A stretch of 42,662 bases of DNA from Burkholderiaceae bacterium (lineage in GTDB: Bacteria; Pseudomonadota; Gammaproteobacteria; Burkholderiales; Burkholderiaceae_C). Numbering within the stretch: the stretch's first letter is position 1; each line of letters opens with the position of its first letter. The stretch spans positions 1 through 42,662 of the forward strand of contig SCQQ01000017.1 in the NCBI GenBank assembly GCA_004299095.1, read 5' to 3'. Below the pieces are notes generated by a model. The model searched no databases. It worked only from the letters and a program-made list of their open reading frames with translations, and was not told the DNA's origin. Shown in pieces: positions 8,054-15,988 of the stretch. The position numbers and the translations under genes are program-made.

Positions 8054-8467
8054 TTAGCCACGCGCTTCGACGCAACGTGCGAAGCGGTCCAGGATGGCTT
8101 GCCAGCCCCGGCGCTGCTGTTCCGCAGAATTTTGGGATTCGGCATCGAACGTGATGCGCACCGTCACACCGCTTCCGCCCGTCACGAATTCGACGACGCC
8201 CGTACGGTCTCCGAACGAATACGCAATCAGCTTGCCGGACACGACCCGGGTGTACGTTCCGGAAAAATCAAAGCCGGCGTTGCCGTCTTTGGCTTCCATG
8301 CGCGAGGCGAACGCTCCGCCCACGCGGGAATCAACCGTGGCTTTCGTGGTGTGCCAATCGGCCGATGCCGCATTTCACCGCTTGATGTCTCCCGGCGCCG
8401 TGCAGGCGCTCCAGACGCGGGCAATAGGCGCGTCGACGACGGTTTCAACGGTGATTTTCGGTGCGAG
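8054..8467 (-). pseudogene. SRPBCC/AHSA1-domain gene broken by an in-frame stop
   Basis: The frame encodes an SRPBCC (START-like) protein: KITVETVVDAPIARVWSACT, then DIKR, a stop, then NAASADWHTTKATV, GGAFASRMEAKDG and a normal C-terminus ending at 8054. The stop (TGA, 8375-8377) stands where homologues have Trp in D-I-K-x-W-N, so a single TGG to TGA change explains it. The frame is otherwise intact. There is also no ATG, GTG or TTG in frame between the upstream gene's stop and the first conserved codons, so the start seems lost too. It is the last gene of the leftward cluster, after another SRPBCC gene. Readthrough or a sequencing error is possible; decay is the simplest reading. Confidence 0.75.
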
Positions 8468-8502
8468 TCCGTCGCAATGACAACCAACGCTTGATCGCCT
8501 CG

Positions 8503-8961
8503 TCAGGCGCCGCCTTCGTCCGGAACCCGCGCCTCGACCAGTTGCGCCAGCAGGGCCAGCGACTCCTGCCAGCCCAGGTAGCACGCCTCTGTGGGAATGG
8601 CCGCCGGAATGCCCTTCTGGACGACGTTCAGTTCCGTGCCGCAGCCCACCGGCTGGAAGGTGACGGTGGTGCGCATTTCACCCGGCAGATTCGGGTCGTC
8701 GAACCGGTCGGTGTAGCTCAGACGCCGGTTCGGGACGACCTCCAGGAAATCGCCACCGAACGAGTGGCTGGATCCAGCGGAGAAGTTGGTGAAAGACATC
8801 CTGTACGAGCCGCCAACCCTCGGGTCGATCGCGTGAACCTTGCCGGTGAACCCGTGTGGCGGCAACCACTTGGCCAGGGCGTCCGCATCGACGAAGGCTT
8901 TGAAGACACGTTCCGCGGGCGCCTTGAGGATGCGATGGAGTTTGACGGTTCCGGTTGGCAT
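8503..8961 (-). CDS. SRPBCC (AHSA1-like) family protein
   Basis: A 152-residue SRPBCC protein of the Aha1/polyketide-cyclase-like fold with a hydrophobic ligand pocket. It opens with TVKLHRILKAPAERVFKAFV, followed by ALAKWLPPHGFTGKV and DPRVGGSYRMSFTNF, and ends with GWQESLALLAQLVE, all typical for the family. The ATG at 8961 has GGAG eight bases upstream; the long frame before it is spurious. It lies 31 bp downstream of the dihydrofolate-reductase-like gene and is probably in the same transcript. Proteins of this kind cluster with VOC, DUF899 and reductase-like genes in many proteobacteria. Substrates are unknown. Confidence 0.85.
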   Translation of the reverse strand: MPTGTVKLHRILKAPAERVFKAFVDADALAKWLPPHGFTGKVHAIDPRVGGSYRMSFTNFSAGSSHSFGGDFLEVVPNRRLSYTDRFDDPNLPGEMRTTVTFQPVGCGTELNVVQKGIPAAIPTEACYLGWQESLALLAQLVEARVPDEGGA

Positions 8962-8992
8962 GCTCGATCTCCGATAGAGGGTCAAAACCCGG

Positions 8993-9655
8993 TCAGGCGT
9001 TCGCGCGCCCTTGGTGCCGCAGGACGACGTGCATCGCCTTCTCCGACGCCACGAATTCGACGCATTCGTATCCCAGAGCCCGCAAGTCGACCCCTTCAAA
9101 CAGCGGTTCTCCGCGGCCGAGCAGGACGGGCGAGACAGCAATGTGCAGCTCATCGATGAGGCGCTCACGAAGATACTGCTGGATGGTGTTCGCACCGCCG
9201 CCGATGCGCACGTCCTTTCTGTCGGCCGTCTCGCTTGCCCTGTCAAGCGCGTCGTGAATGCCGCCCGTGACGAAATGGAATGTCGTGCCGCCTTCCATCG
9301 CCAAGGGCGGACGTGCGTGATGCGTCAGGACGAACACCGGAACGTGATACGGCGGGTTGTCTCCCCACCAGCCTTTCCAGCTCAGGTCCGGCCAGGGCCC
9401 ACGAATGGGTCCGAACATGTTTCTCCCGAGAATCCAGGCCCCGACATTCTCGAAACCGTGGGCGGCGAAGTCATCGTCAACCCCGGTCGTGCCGCCGATC
9501 TTGCCGAACAGGGCCCGCTGGAACGTACGTGTCGGGACCAACCACTGGTGCAGATCCGCTCCGCCAAGGCCGAGCGGATTGTCGATGCCCTGACTCGGGC
9601 CCGCTCCGTAACCGTCGAGCGAGAGGGTGAAGCCGTCAACTCGAACGCGAGTCAT
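8993..9655 (-). CDS. Dihydrofolate reductase / RibD C-terminal family protein
   Basis: A 220-residue protein of the RibD C-terminal/DHFR-like superfamily, predicted to be an NAD(P)H-dependent reductase of unknown substrate. Visible features are an N-terminal strand with FTLSLDGYGAGP, the central VGAWILGRNMFGPIRGPW, and RKDVRIGGGANTIQQYLRE followed by DELHIAVSPVLLGRGEPLFE, the family's nucleotide-binding signature. The ATG at 9655 has GGAGG upstream. Its first codons overlap the last 20 bases of the DUF899 gene, so the two are likely coupled. It appears intact. It is not a true folate enzyme by sequence; that name reflects fold only. Confidence 0.85.
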   Translation of the reverse strand: MTRVRVDGFTLSLDGYGAGPSQGIDNPLGLGGADLHQWLVPTRTFQRALFGKIGGTTGVDDDFAAHGFENVGAWILGRNMFGPIRGPWPDLSWKGWWGDNPPYHVPVFVLTHHARPPLAMEGGTTFHFVTGGIHDALDRASETADRKDVRIGGGANTIQQYLRERLIDELHIAVSPVLLGRGEPLFEGVDLRALGYECVEFVASEKAMHVVLRHQGRANA

Positions 9656-10412
9656 CTGATGCCTCCGTTTGGACGCCTGACGCCTGCAGCGCGCCAGGCC
9701 GCGAAACGCCCAACTGGACAGATTCATGGGTACGCGTCCACTGAGCAACCGGTCGGCCGTCACGCCGCCACCACGAACCCGCGGTGTCCTGTGGCCAGCC
9801 AGCCGGCGAGTCTTCCCAAGTCTCCTGCCTGCCATAGGGCGTGAGGTCCAGCAGCCGGAGCGTGGGCAGCATGGCCTCGATCCCCCGCGCCGTCGTTTCG
9901 TAGGTCTGGAACACATCGCCGCCGACCCGAAGGTAGCAGCGCAGATCGCCGCCGTCTCGGATCGCTGGCAGCGCGTCGCCGGTGTCAGCCGTCGAATACC
10001 ACGGCATCGTCCAACCCATGAAATCCCGATAGGCCGCGATCTCGGCCCAGGGTCCGCTGCTGAAAACGGCGTAGCCCACGTCGCGCTCGGCCAGATAGGC
10101 GCGTACGGCCTCGTTCATCGCCACCTGGCTGTGCGTGCAACCTTCGCACTGCTTTTCGTGCGGCGCGCCGGCATGCCACATGAAGTGATAGACGAGCAGC
10201 ACGCGCCGGTCTTCAAATACGTCGAGCAGGCGGACCGGGCCATGCACACCCACGACCGTGACGGGTTCCATCCGGGTCATCGGCAGGCGCCTGCGGGCCG
10301 CGGCCAGCGCATCGCCGGCGCGGGTGTACGCCTTCTCGCGCACCCGCAGTTCGGCGCGGACGCGTTCCCACGCATCGCGGGGGGCGGTTTGGGGTGTTGC
10401 GGATCCGTTCAT
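9636..10412 (-). CDS. DUF899 family thioredoxin-like protein
   Basis: A 258-residue member of the DUF899 family, distant relatives of thioredoxins. The N-terminal part has the helix WERVRAELRVREKAYTRAGD. Next comes the core LLDVFEDRRVLLVYHFMW with EKQCEGCTHS, which contains a C-x-x-C pair, and FSSGPWAEIAAYRDFMGWTM. The C-terminal ~50 residues include SWWRRDG and are less conserved. The ATG at 10412 has GGGAG eight bases upstream. It lies 36 bp after the truncated VOC gene and overlaps the next gene by 20 bases, as in a compact operon. A redox role is plausible from the C-x-x-C but unproven. Confidence 0.85.
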   Translation of the reverse strand: MNGSATPQTAPRDAWERVRAELRVREKAYTRAGDALAAARRRLPMTRMEPVTVVGVHGPVRLLDVFEDRRVLLVYHFMWHAGAPHEKQCEGCTHSQVAMNEAVRAYLAERDVGYAVFSSGPWAEIAAYRDFMGWTMPWYSTADTGDALPAIRDGGDLRCYLRVGGDVFQTYETTARGIEAMLPTLRLLDLTPYGRQETWEDSPAGWPQDTAGSWWRRDGRPVAQWTRTHESVQLGVSRPGALQASGVQTEASDDSRSS

Positions 10413-10448
10413 GACACGTTCTCCCGGGTTTGAAATGCCCTCCATCCA

Positions 10449-10715
10449 TCAACTGCGCCGCGCTGCCTCGATGGCCGCGACGTCGATTTTTCCCATCTGC
10501 ATCATGGCGTCGAACGCGCGCTTGGCGGCAGCGCAATCGGTGCCGGTGAATGCCTCGGTCAAGACATCCCCTTTCTTGCCGGACGGATAGTCGCCCGGCG
10601 CGCAATGGACGGCGCCGACGGATGAATCGGGAAAGGTGGCGACGTAGAAGCGCGCAGCCTCTTCGGCGCCGCCGTCGTACCAGAGGCGGAGGGTGTTTTT
10701 GGCTGGCTTCGTCAT
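10449..10715 (-). pseudogene. PhnB-like VOC gene with an internal in-frame deletion
   Basis: The product is only 88 residues. The first 53 match the start of PhnB-like VOC proteins (also called 3-demethylubiquinone-9 3-methyltransferase family): NTLRLWYDGGAEEAARFYVA, then FPDSSVGAVHCAPGDYPSGK. The last ~30 match their end (AAAKRAFDAMMQMGKIDVAA). Relatives have about 155 residues. The missing middle normally holds the LGLNGGP, HNEAFSF and CGWCKDKWG segments. The join at codons 51-58 (about 10542-10565) lies where relatives carry two similar stretches (DVLT-x-EFT and ALTEAFT), so recombination between them would explain the loss. The ATG has a good GAGG site and the frame is kept, so a short protein may be made but cannot form a normal VOC fold. 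Confidence 0.75.
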
Positions 10716-10730
10716 GACGCCTCTCCTGAC

Positions 10731-11168
10731 TCAGGCCGCTTCCGCCACATTGACCATCCACGGCGTGCCAAAGCGATCCTTGGTCATGCCGAAGCCAGGC
10801 GACCAAAACGTGGCACCAAACGGCATCACGGTTTGCCCGCCCTGCGCCAAGGCGTCGAACAGGCGCTGACCCTCGGCCACGTCGGCGGCGTGGATCGATA
10901 CCCACAGGCCCTGCGCCGGCTGATAGCCGCCGCACGTGGCGTCGGCGCCCGGCATGGCGTCCGAACCCATCAGCGCCTGGTCGCCGATTTGCAGGTGCAC
11001 GTGCATGATTCGGTTTTTGGCCGATTCGGGTATGAGCGGCATGCCCTCTGACGCCGGCATTTCGCCGAAGGTGCCTTGATAGGCGATGGTGCCTTTGAAC
11101 AGCTTAGCGTAGAAGGCAAAGGCCTCGGCGCAGTTGCCGCCGAAATTGAGATAGGGGGTGAATTGCAT
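10731..11168 (-). CDS. VOC family protein (PhnB/glyoxalase-like)
   Basis: A 145-residue protein of the vicinal oxygen chelate superfamily, PhnB subgroup. It has two beta-alpha-beta-beta-beta units: MQFTPYLNFGGNCAEAFAFY, then MHVHLQIGDQALMGSD, and VSIHAADVAEGQRLFDAL, then FGMTKDRFGTPWMVNV. Function within the family varies and cannot be assigned. The ATG at 11168 has AGGAG upstream. An in-frame ATG at 11237, also with a ribosome binding site, would add 23 residues (SCSICRTESALF...) not seen in relatives. It lies 15 bp before the truncated VOC gene, and the two were probably once a matched pair. Confidence 0.85.
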   Translation of the reverse strand: MQFTPYLNFGGNCAEAFAFYAKLFKGTIAYQGTFGEMPASEGMPLIPESAKNRIMHVHLQIGDQALMGSDAMPGADATCGGYQPAQGLWVSIHAADVAEGQRLFDALAQGGQTVMPFGATFWSPGFGMTKDRFGTPWMVNVAEAA

Positions 11169-11284
11169 GAGTGCTCCTGAGGGCCGGGTGAAGTCTGGAA
11201 ATAGTGCGGATTCGGTGCGGCAGATGCTGCAGGACATAACAAGTTCCTCTGGTCGGACGGATGGCTCCCGTGTGCGCTGGATCG

Positions 11285-11633
11285 TCAAACCGACCGGCCG
11301 TCAAAGTGCTTGACGATCAGCGCATCCAGATCGATCCCTTCGATGCAACGCACGTTGATCGCCGCCATCGGTTTGCCCTGGGGGTCGAGAGCCTCGGCGT
11401 ACGGGCGGATACCGCAAGCAGGGCAAAACCGGTGCTGGATCACGTGCGTGTGGAACGTGGTAGGTCAACGCGGCATCCTCTGGCGTAATCAGTTCCAGTT
11501 GGTCACGCGGCAGGAACCACAGCAACGAGCCTTTGCGCTGGCGGATCGAGCAGTTGCACGACAGCACTTCCTCGATCTCGCCGTCGAACTCAACCGCCAC
11601 GTTCCCGCAGTGACAACTGGCTCCGTATTCCAT
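11285..11633 (-). pseudogene. GFA (CENP-V-like) gene with frameshift and a lost cysteine
   Basis: It belongs to the GFA family of zinc-binding glutathione-dependent formaldehyde-activating-like proteins. The N-terminus MEYGASCHCGNVAVEF and SCNCSI fit, but the next zinc-site cysteine of C-x-C-x-x-C is Arg (SIRQRKG). The original frame continues to about TYHV and then degenerates. A +1 shift restores THVIQHRFCPACGIRPYAEA to a normal end, KHFDGRSV, at 11285. One extra base near 11456 explains this. An alternative start is ATG at 11639. It is first in the leftward cluster and diverges from the TetR gene. Two independent lesions argue for real decay rather than a sequencing error. Confidence 0.8.
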
Positions 11634-11645
11634 GTGCATACCTCG

Positions 11646-11701
11646 TTGTGGACGATGTACACTTTACGCTCGTGAAGAGGAGAAGTGAACAGTGTCCACA
11701 A
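11646..11701. promoter_or_regulatory. Imperfect inverted repeat, candidate TetR-family operator
   Basis: TTGTGGACGATGTACACTT (11646-11664) and AAGTGAACAGTGTCCACAA (11683-11701) are inverted copies matching at 16 of 19 positions, with 18 bp between. They lie between the divergent GFA remnant and the TetR gene. On the leftward strand a TTCACT / TAAAGT promoter-like pair with 17-bp spacing falls inside the region, so a bound repressor could block both transcripts. Binding by the adjacent TetR protein is inferred from position. Confidence 0.5.
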
Positions 11702-11713
11702 AGTTGACTAAAG

Positions 11714-12406
11714 ATGTCGGATAAGGCTTCCGGCGCGGTTCACCGCAGTTTTCACCACGGCGATTTGCGGCACGCGCTGCTGGATCACGGCGTGGCGCTG
11801 GCGCGCGAAGGCGGGCCGAAAGCGGTTGTCTTGCGCGAGGCCACGCGCCGCGCCGGCGTTGTGCCCAATGCGGCGTATCGGCATTTCAAGAATCGCCAGG
11901 CGTTGCTCGAGGCCGTGCGTTCGGCAGCGCTCGCGCAGCTCGCGCACGCGATTGAGACCGAAGTCAACGCCGCGCAGCGATCGCCAGGACTGCGCGGCCG
12001 CGCGCGCGCAGCATTTCACGGCGTGGGGCTCGGCTACTTGCGCTTTGCACGCGAGGAGCCGGGCCTGTTTCGCACGGCGTTCGCGGCACGCCCCTTCAGC
12101 ATGCACGACTCCGCCAACGACGATGACTCGCCGCGAGGTGCAAGCGGCATGGATCCGTTCGGACTGCTCGGCCACGCGCTCGATGGGATGGTCGAGGCCG
12201 GTTTGCTGCTGCCCGCACGGCGGCCAGGCGCCGAGTGGATGGCCTGGTCAGCCGTGCACGGCATGGCGTTTCTCGTGCTCGACGGACCGTTGCGCGGCTT
12301 GAGCGAAGCCGAGTATCAGGCGTTGGCCGAGCGATTGGTGTCCATGGTCGAACGGGGGCTGCTTGCCACGCCGTCGGCACAGCAAATCGCGATCGGTGGC
12401 GCATAA
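11714..12406 (+). CDS. TetR/AcrR family transcriptional regulator
   Basis: A 230-residue regulator. Residues 12-60 hold the TetR helix-turn-helix: HHGDLRHALLDHGVALARE, then LREATRRAGVVPNAAYRHF and KNRQALLEAV. The rest is the all-helical ligand-binding domain typical of the WHG/TetR_C_33 type, with GLGYLRFAREEPGLFRTAF. The ATG at 11714 has only a weak AAAG upstream. It diverges from the seven-gene leftward cluster, with an inverted repeat between, so autorepression and control of that cluster are likely. The inducer is unknown. Most of its presumed targets are partly decayed, yet this gene is intact. Confidence 0.9.
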   Translation: MSDKASGAVHRSFHHGDLRHALLDHGVALAREGGPKAVVLREATRRAGVVPNAAYRHFKNRQALLEAVRSAALAQLAHAIETEVNAAQRSPGLRGRARAAFHGVGLGYLRFAREEPGLFRTAFAARPFSMHDSANDDDSPRGASGMDPFGLLGHALDGMVEAGLLLPARRPGAEWMAWSAVHGMAFLVLDGPLRGLSEAEYQALAERLVSMVERGLLATPSAQQIAIGGA

Positions 12407-12497
12407 ACCCAGCCGTCGTTGAGCAGGTCGCGATACGTGAATTACGAGCGCAACCGCTACGATTGAACGGCGATGGCGCGACGGACTCGCGAACGCA

Positions 12498-13856
12498 TTA
12501 CGCAGGCATGCCCTTGCCTTTCGTTTCCGGCAAAAACCACGGCAGGATGATCCCCAGGATGAACACTGAGCCCACGGTAACAGCCAGGTTGGACGTACCG
12601 CCGAAAAATGCGATGAGACTGCCCGCAATGATCGGAAAGAACCAGGCGACGAATCGTGAGCCGCTAAAAATCGCACTGAGCGCTGAGGTCCGGACAGTGG
12701 ACGTGAAAACCTCACACGGGTAAATCGTGATCCAAACATACGCGCAACCGAGCGTGAAGAAGCCGTTGATGGGCGCAGCGATTTCCATTCCGACGGCCGT
12801 CGTGATCATGCGATAGGTCACGTAGGTGATCGCCAAGCCGCCGACGAACGACAGGCAAACGAACCAGCGCCTGCCGATCACGTCGATGATGAAGCCGGCG
12901 AGCACATAAGCGACGATCGAACCGAGGGTGTAAAGAATCGCTTCGGCTGCTGCCCATTGCCCCGGATTTGCAGCGCCTGCCGCTTTCGCGAGCCCAGCGG
13001 TCGTGCCGGGCAGCCAAGTGGCAATGGCCCAAAAGCCGACATTCGTCACGATGCCGAGGACGATGAAGATCAGGATGTAGCGCAGGGCGGTCGGTTCGGT
13101 GAACAGCTGCTTCAAGGTGAATGGCCGCTTTCCACTTGTCCCGGTATTTGATGCAGTGGTTTGCCCATCGATTTGCGTGGCAACCCAACGCTTTTCTCTC
13201 ACGGCACGCTGCCATTTTTCCGATTCATCGAGCCCGCGCCGGATATACAGCACGACGAGCGCCGGAAATGCCCCCACGAGGAACACCAGGCGCCAGCTCT
13301 CATCGCCAAACGGATGGGTTGCCGATAGCACGAACCACACCAGCGACGCAACCAGCGATCCCCAGCCAAAACCCGACTGCAGGAATCCAAGCCCCTTGGT
13401 TCGAGCGTTTTCCGGCCAGGTCTCGGATACGAGCGCAACGCCGGTGCTCCACTCGCTGCCAAGTGCGAGCCCCGTCAGAAAGCGCATCACGCACAACATC
13501 ACGAAACCGGTCGACAAGGCAGTGAGACCAGAGAACAGGGCATACAACAGGATGGACCACATCATCATGCGTTTGCGGCCGACGTAGTCAGCGAGGACGC
13601 CGCCGACCACGCCGCCGAAAGCCCACCCCAGCAACGTGATCCCGACCACGATGCCGGCATAAACGCTGAAGGTCTTTGCCTCACCCGGCGTCAACAGCGA
13701 ATGCAGCATCGGCCCGAGCACGACGATGAGCGCCATGGCCTCATAGCCATCGAAAATCCAGCCGAGGAAGCTGCCGTTCAGCGTGGCCCAGTGCTTTCTC
13801 GTGAGACCGTCGTACCAATGCGGCGCGGCCGCGGCCCCCAATACCTGTGTCGTCAA
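12498..13856 (-). CDS. MFS transporter (metabolite:proton symporter type)
   Basis: A 452-residue inner-membrane transporter of the major facilitator superfamily with about twelve hydrophobic segments. Family motifs are visible: GVLADYVGRKRMMMW between helices 2 and 3, RFLTGLALGSEWSTGVALVS around helix 4, and IDVIGRRWF in the second half. It resembles sugar-acid or carboxylate symporters, but the substrate cannot be read off. The start is best placed at TTG (13854-13856), because AGGAGG lies six bases upstream; the longer frame to 13961 has no such site. It diverges from the Old Yellow Enzyme gene (236 bp between), so a shared regulatory region is possible. It converges on the TetR gene. Confidence 0.85.
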   Translation of the reverse strand: MTTQVLGAAAAPHWYDGLTRKHWATLNGSFLGWIFDGYEAMALIVVLGPMLHSLLTPGEAKTFSVYAGIVVGITLLGWAFGGVVGGVLADYVGRKRMMMWSILLYALFSGLTALSTGFVMLCVMRFLTGLALGSEWSTGVALVSETWPENARTKGLGFLQSGFGWGSLVASLVWFVLSATHPFGDESWRLVFLVGAFPALVVLYIRRGLDESEKWQRAVREKRWVATQIDGQTTASNTGTSGKRPFTLKQLFTEPTALRYILIFIVLGIVTNVGFWAIATWLPGTTAGLAKAAGAANPGQWAAAEAILYTLGSIVAYVLAGFIIDVIGRRWFVCLSFVGGLAITYVTYRMITTAVGMEIAAPINGFFTLGCAYVWITIYPCEVFTSTVRTSALSAIFSGSRFVAWFFPIIAGSLIAFFGGTSNLAVTVGSVFILGIILPWFLPETKGKGMPA

Positions 13857-14092
13857 AATTTGCCTCCTGATTCGAATTTGTTTGCCCGGCAGTTCATTCA
13901 GATGCGGAGCGTCGAATCCGGGCGACCGGCGTTCTGGGTGCGCGTTACCAGCGCAGCCCACGCATGCTACGCCTCAGTTCGCCGCGCGCGGAATCTCGTT
14001 ATTCTTGGTCGGTAGTCGGCTCTTGCGCCGTCCTGTCATGGTGACTTGCCGGCACGATTCGATTGACCTTTTTCACTGCGAGGCATCCCACC

Positions 14093-15220
14093 TTGGCTTC
14101 AGCCCTTTTTTCACCCCTTGACCTCAAGACCCTTCGACTGGAAAACCGCATCGTCGTGAGCTCGATGTGCCAATACAGCGCCACCAATGGGTCGGCGAGT
14201 GCGTGGCATCGCGCTCATCTGGGCATGCTTGCCGGCAGCGGCGCGGGGCTGTTGATGATGGAAGCGACAGCCGTATCGGCCGAAGGTCGGATTTCCTGGG
14301 GTGATCTGGGGCTGTATTCCGATGCCAACGAGCATGCGCTGGCTGGCGTGCTGGAGGGCGTGCGTGAGTTCAGCGCGATGCCCATCGGCCTGCAGCTTTG
14401 CCACGCCGGGCGCAAGGCGTCGAGTGAAAAGCCCTGGTTGGGCGGCAAGCTGATTCCGGCGGACGATCCCCACGGCTGGCAGCCGCTGGGTGTCTCGGCC
14501 ATCGCCATGAGCGCGTCCGAGCCGCCGCCGCTCGCGCTGGATCACGCGGGCTTGGCGCGCGTGCGCGACGACTTTGTCGCGAGCGCCAGGCGTGCCGCCC
14601 GCATCGGCCTGGACGCGCTGCAATTGCACTTCGCGCACGGCTACCTGATGCACCAGTTTCTGTCGCCGATCACCAATCAGCGTAGCGATGCGTACGGCGG
14701 CTCGCTGGAAAACCGGCTGCGCTTCCCGCTGGAAGTATTTGCCGCGGTGCGCGCAGCGTGGCCCGACAAGCCGCTCGGCATCCGCGTTTCGGCCACCGAC
14801 TGGATCGAAGGCGGCTGGGATTTGCCGCAGACGGTCGAACTTGCGCGACAGGTCCAATCACTCGGCTGCGACTGGATCGACGTGTCTTCGGGTGGTATTG
14901 CGCATGAGCAAAAGATTCCAGTGGGCATCGGCTACCAACTTCCCTTCGCTCGCGAGGTTCGCCGTGCGACCGGGATGCTGACCAGCACTGTCGGCCTCAT
15001 CACCGAGCCCAAGCAGGCCGAGCAAATCATTGCGACTGGGGATGCCGATCTGGTGACCCTGGCCCGCGCAATGCTGTGGGATCCGCATTGGCCGTGGCAC
15101 GCGGCGGCCGAACTGGGCGCCAGCGTCACCGCGCCGCCGCAGTATTGGCGATCGCAGCCGCACGGTGTCCGAGATGTTTTTACCGGGTGGAAGGCGAGTG
15201 CGCGGCGTTCTGGCCAGTGA
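14093..15220 (+). CDS. NADH:flavin oxidoreductase, Old Yellow Enzyme family (YqjM-type)
   Basis: An FMN-dependent ene-reductase with a TIM-barrel fold, about 375 residues. The N-terminal SSMCQYSA puts Cys and Tyr at 26 and 28 if translation starts at TTG 14093. That matches the known C26/Y28 of YqjM-type enzymes, and an AGG lies nine bases upstream. A start at TTG 14063 would add ten residues with no ribosome binding site. LHFAHGYLMHQFLSP (H179, H182) and DAYGGSLENRLRF are the substrate- and FMN-binding signatures. It likely reduces activated C=C bonds of quinones, enals or nitro compounds in the cytoplasm. It diverges from the MFS transporter gene. Confidence 0.9.
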   Translation: MASALFSPLDLKTLRLENRIVVSSMCQYSATNGSASAWHRAHLGMLAGSGAGLLMMEATAVSAEGRISWGDLGLYSDANEHALAGVLEGVREFSAMPIGLQLCHAGRKASSEKPWLGGKLIPADDPHGWQPLGVSAIAMSASEPPPLALDHAGLARVRDDFVASARRAARIGLDALQLHFAHGYLMHQFLSPITNQRSDAYGGSLENRLRFPLEVFAAVRAAWPDKPLGIRVSATDWIEGGWDLPQTVELARQVQSLGCDWIDVSSGGIAHEQKIPVGIGYQLPFAREVRRATGMLTSTVGLITEPKQAEQIIATGDADLVTLARAMLWDPHWPWHAAAELGASVTAPPQYWRSQPHGVRDVFTGWKASARRSGQ

Positions 15221-15406
15221 GACGGCCCCAGCCGCTTGGGCGGGCTGAATCGTCCTTGGTTTGAGAACGTTCCCGTTCAAGCTCGGGCGACAACTCTCCC
15301 GCGCCGCGCTCCAGCGCATACCGCTCACTCTTCTTCGTGCCGGCCAGTCCTTTACACGTGACGCGCCGGGCGGCCCAGGATCGTGCAGGAGCACGGCCCG
15401 CGTCGA

Positions 15407-15940
15407 TCAGCGAATCATTTTTTGCCAGGCGCGGAACGCATCGTGCTCCGCGTCTCCCAGCCATTCGAAGCCGGCCATCTCAGTTGTGATCAGGCGGCAG
15501 CCTACCGCCGCCAGGCGCGCAAACGCGGCGTCGCGGTTGTGCGGAGAGCGCGAGCCCGACGCATCGGTCACGATCCACACGGCCCAATCGGCATCGTTCA
15601 GGTCGAGTGCGGTCTGCATCAGGCAGACGTGCGCTTCGCAGCCGGCGACCACCAGCGCCCTGCGCTCGCCTCGGGCGTGCAGCGGCGCAGCCAGAACGTG
15701 CTCGGCGCTGAAGCGATTTTTGGTGATGGTTTCATCGCAAAGCGCGCCCACGGCCGGCACCAGCGCGCCGAGTTTTGCGGGTGTTTGCTCCGTGCCGAGA
15801 ACCGGGATGTGCAGCAGCCGTGCCAGCGTGCCGAGACGGTGCGCGTTGGCCAGCACCTGCTCCCCGCCAGAGATCGCCGGCATGAGGCGCGCCTGGTAGT
15901 CAATCAGCAGCAACTGGGATTGGTTGGCGTCGAGAAGCAT
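15407..15940 (-). CDS. Isochorismatase-family cysteine hydrolase
   Basis: A protein of about 177 residues with the alpha/beta isochorismatase fold. The catalytic triad can be placed at Asp in LLLIDYQARLMP, Lys in ITKNRFSA and Cys in VVAGCEAHVCLMQTAL. Relatives include nicotinamidases, YcaC-like hydrolases and N-carbamoyl amide hydrolases; the pocket does not decide between them. The start is taken as ATG 15940, giving MLLDANQSQLLLID, the usual family beginning; a TTG at 15955 is possible. Neither has a clear ribosome binding site. It follows otsA on the same strand after 48 bp and may be co-transcribed. It converges on the Old Yellow Enzyme gene. Confidence 0.85.
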   Translation of the reverse strand: MLLDANQSQLLLIDYQARLMPAISGGEQVLANAHRLGTLARLLHIPVLGTEQTPAKLGALVPAVGALCDETITKNRFSAEHVLAAPLHARGERRALVVAGCEAHVCLMQTALDLNDADWAVWIVTDASGSRSPHNRDAAFARLAAVGCRLITTEMAGFEWLGDAEHDAFRAWQKMIR

Positions 15941-15988
15941 GGGTTTTGCGCACAATCATTCAGCCACCCATCGTAACCGGTATGCAGG

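Noticed and set aside
11169-11237. Upstream in-frame start for the VOC protein
   Set aside because: It has a ribosome binding site, but the extra 23 residues do not match the family, and the nearer ATG has a better AGGAG site.
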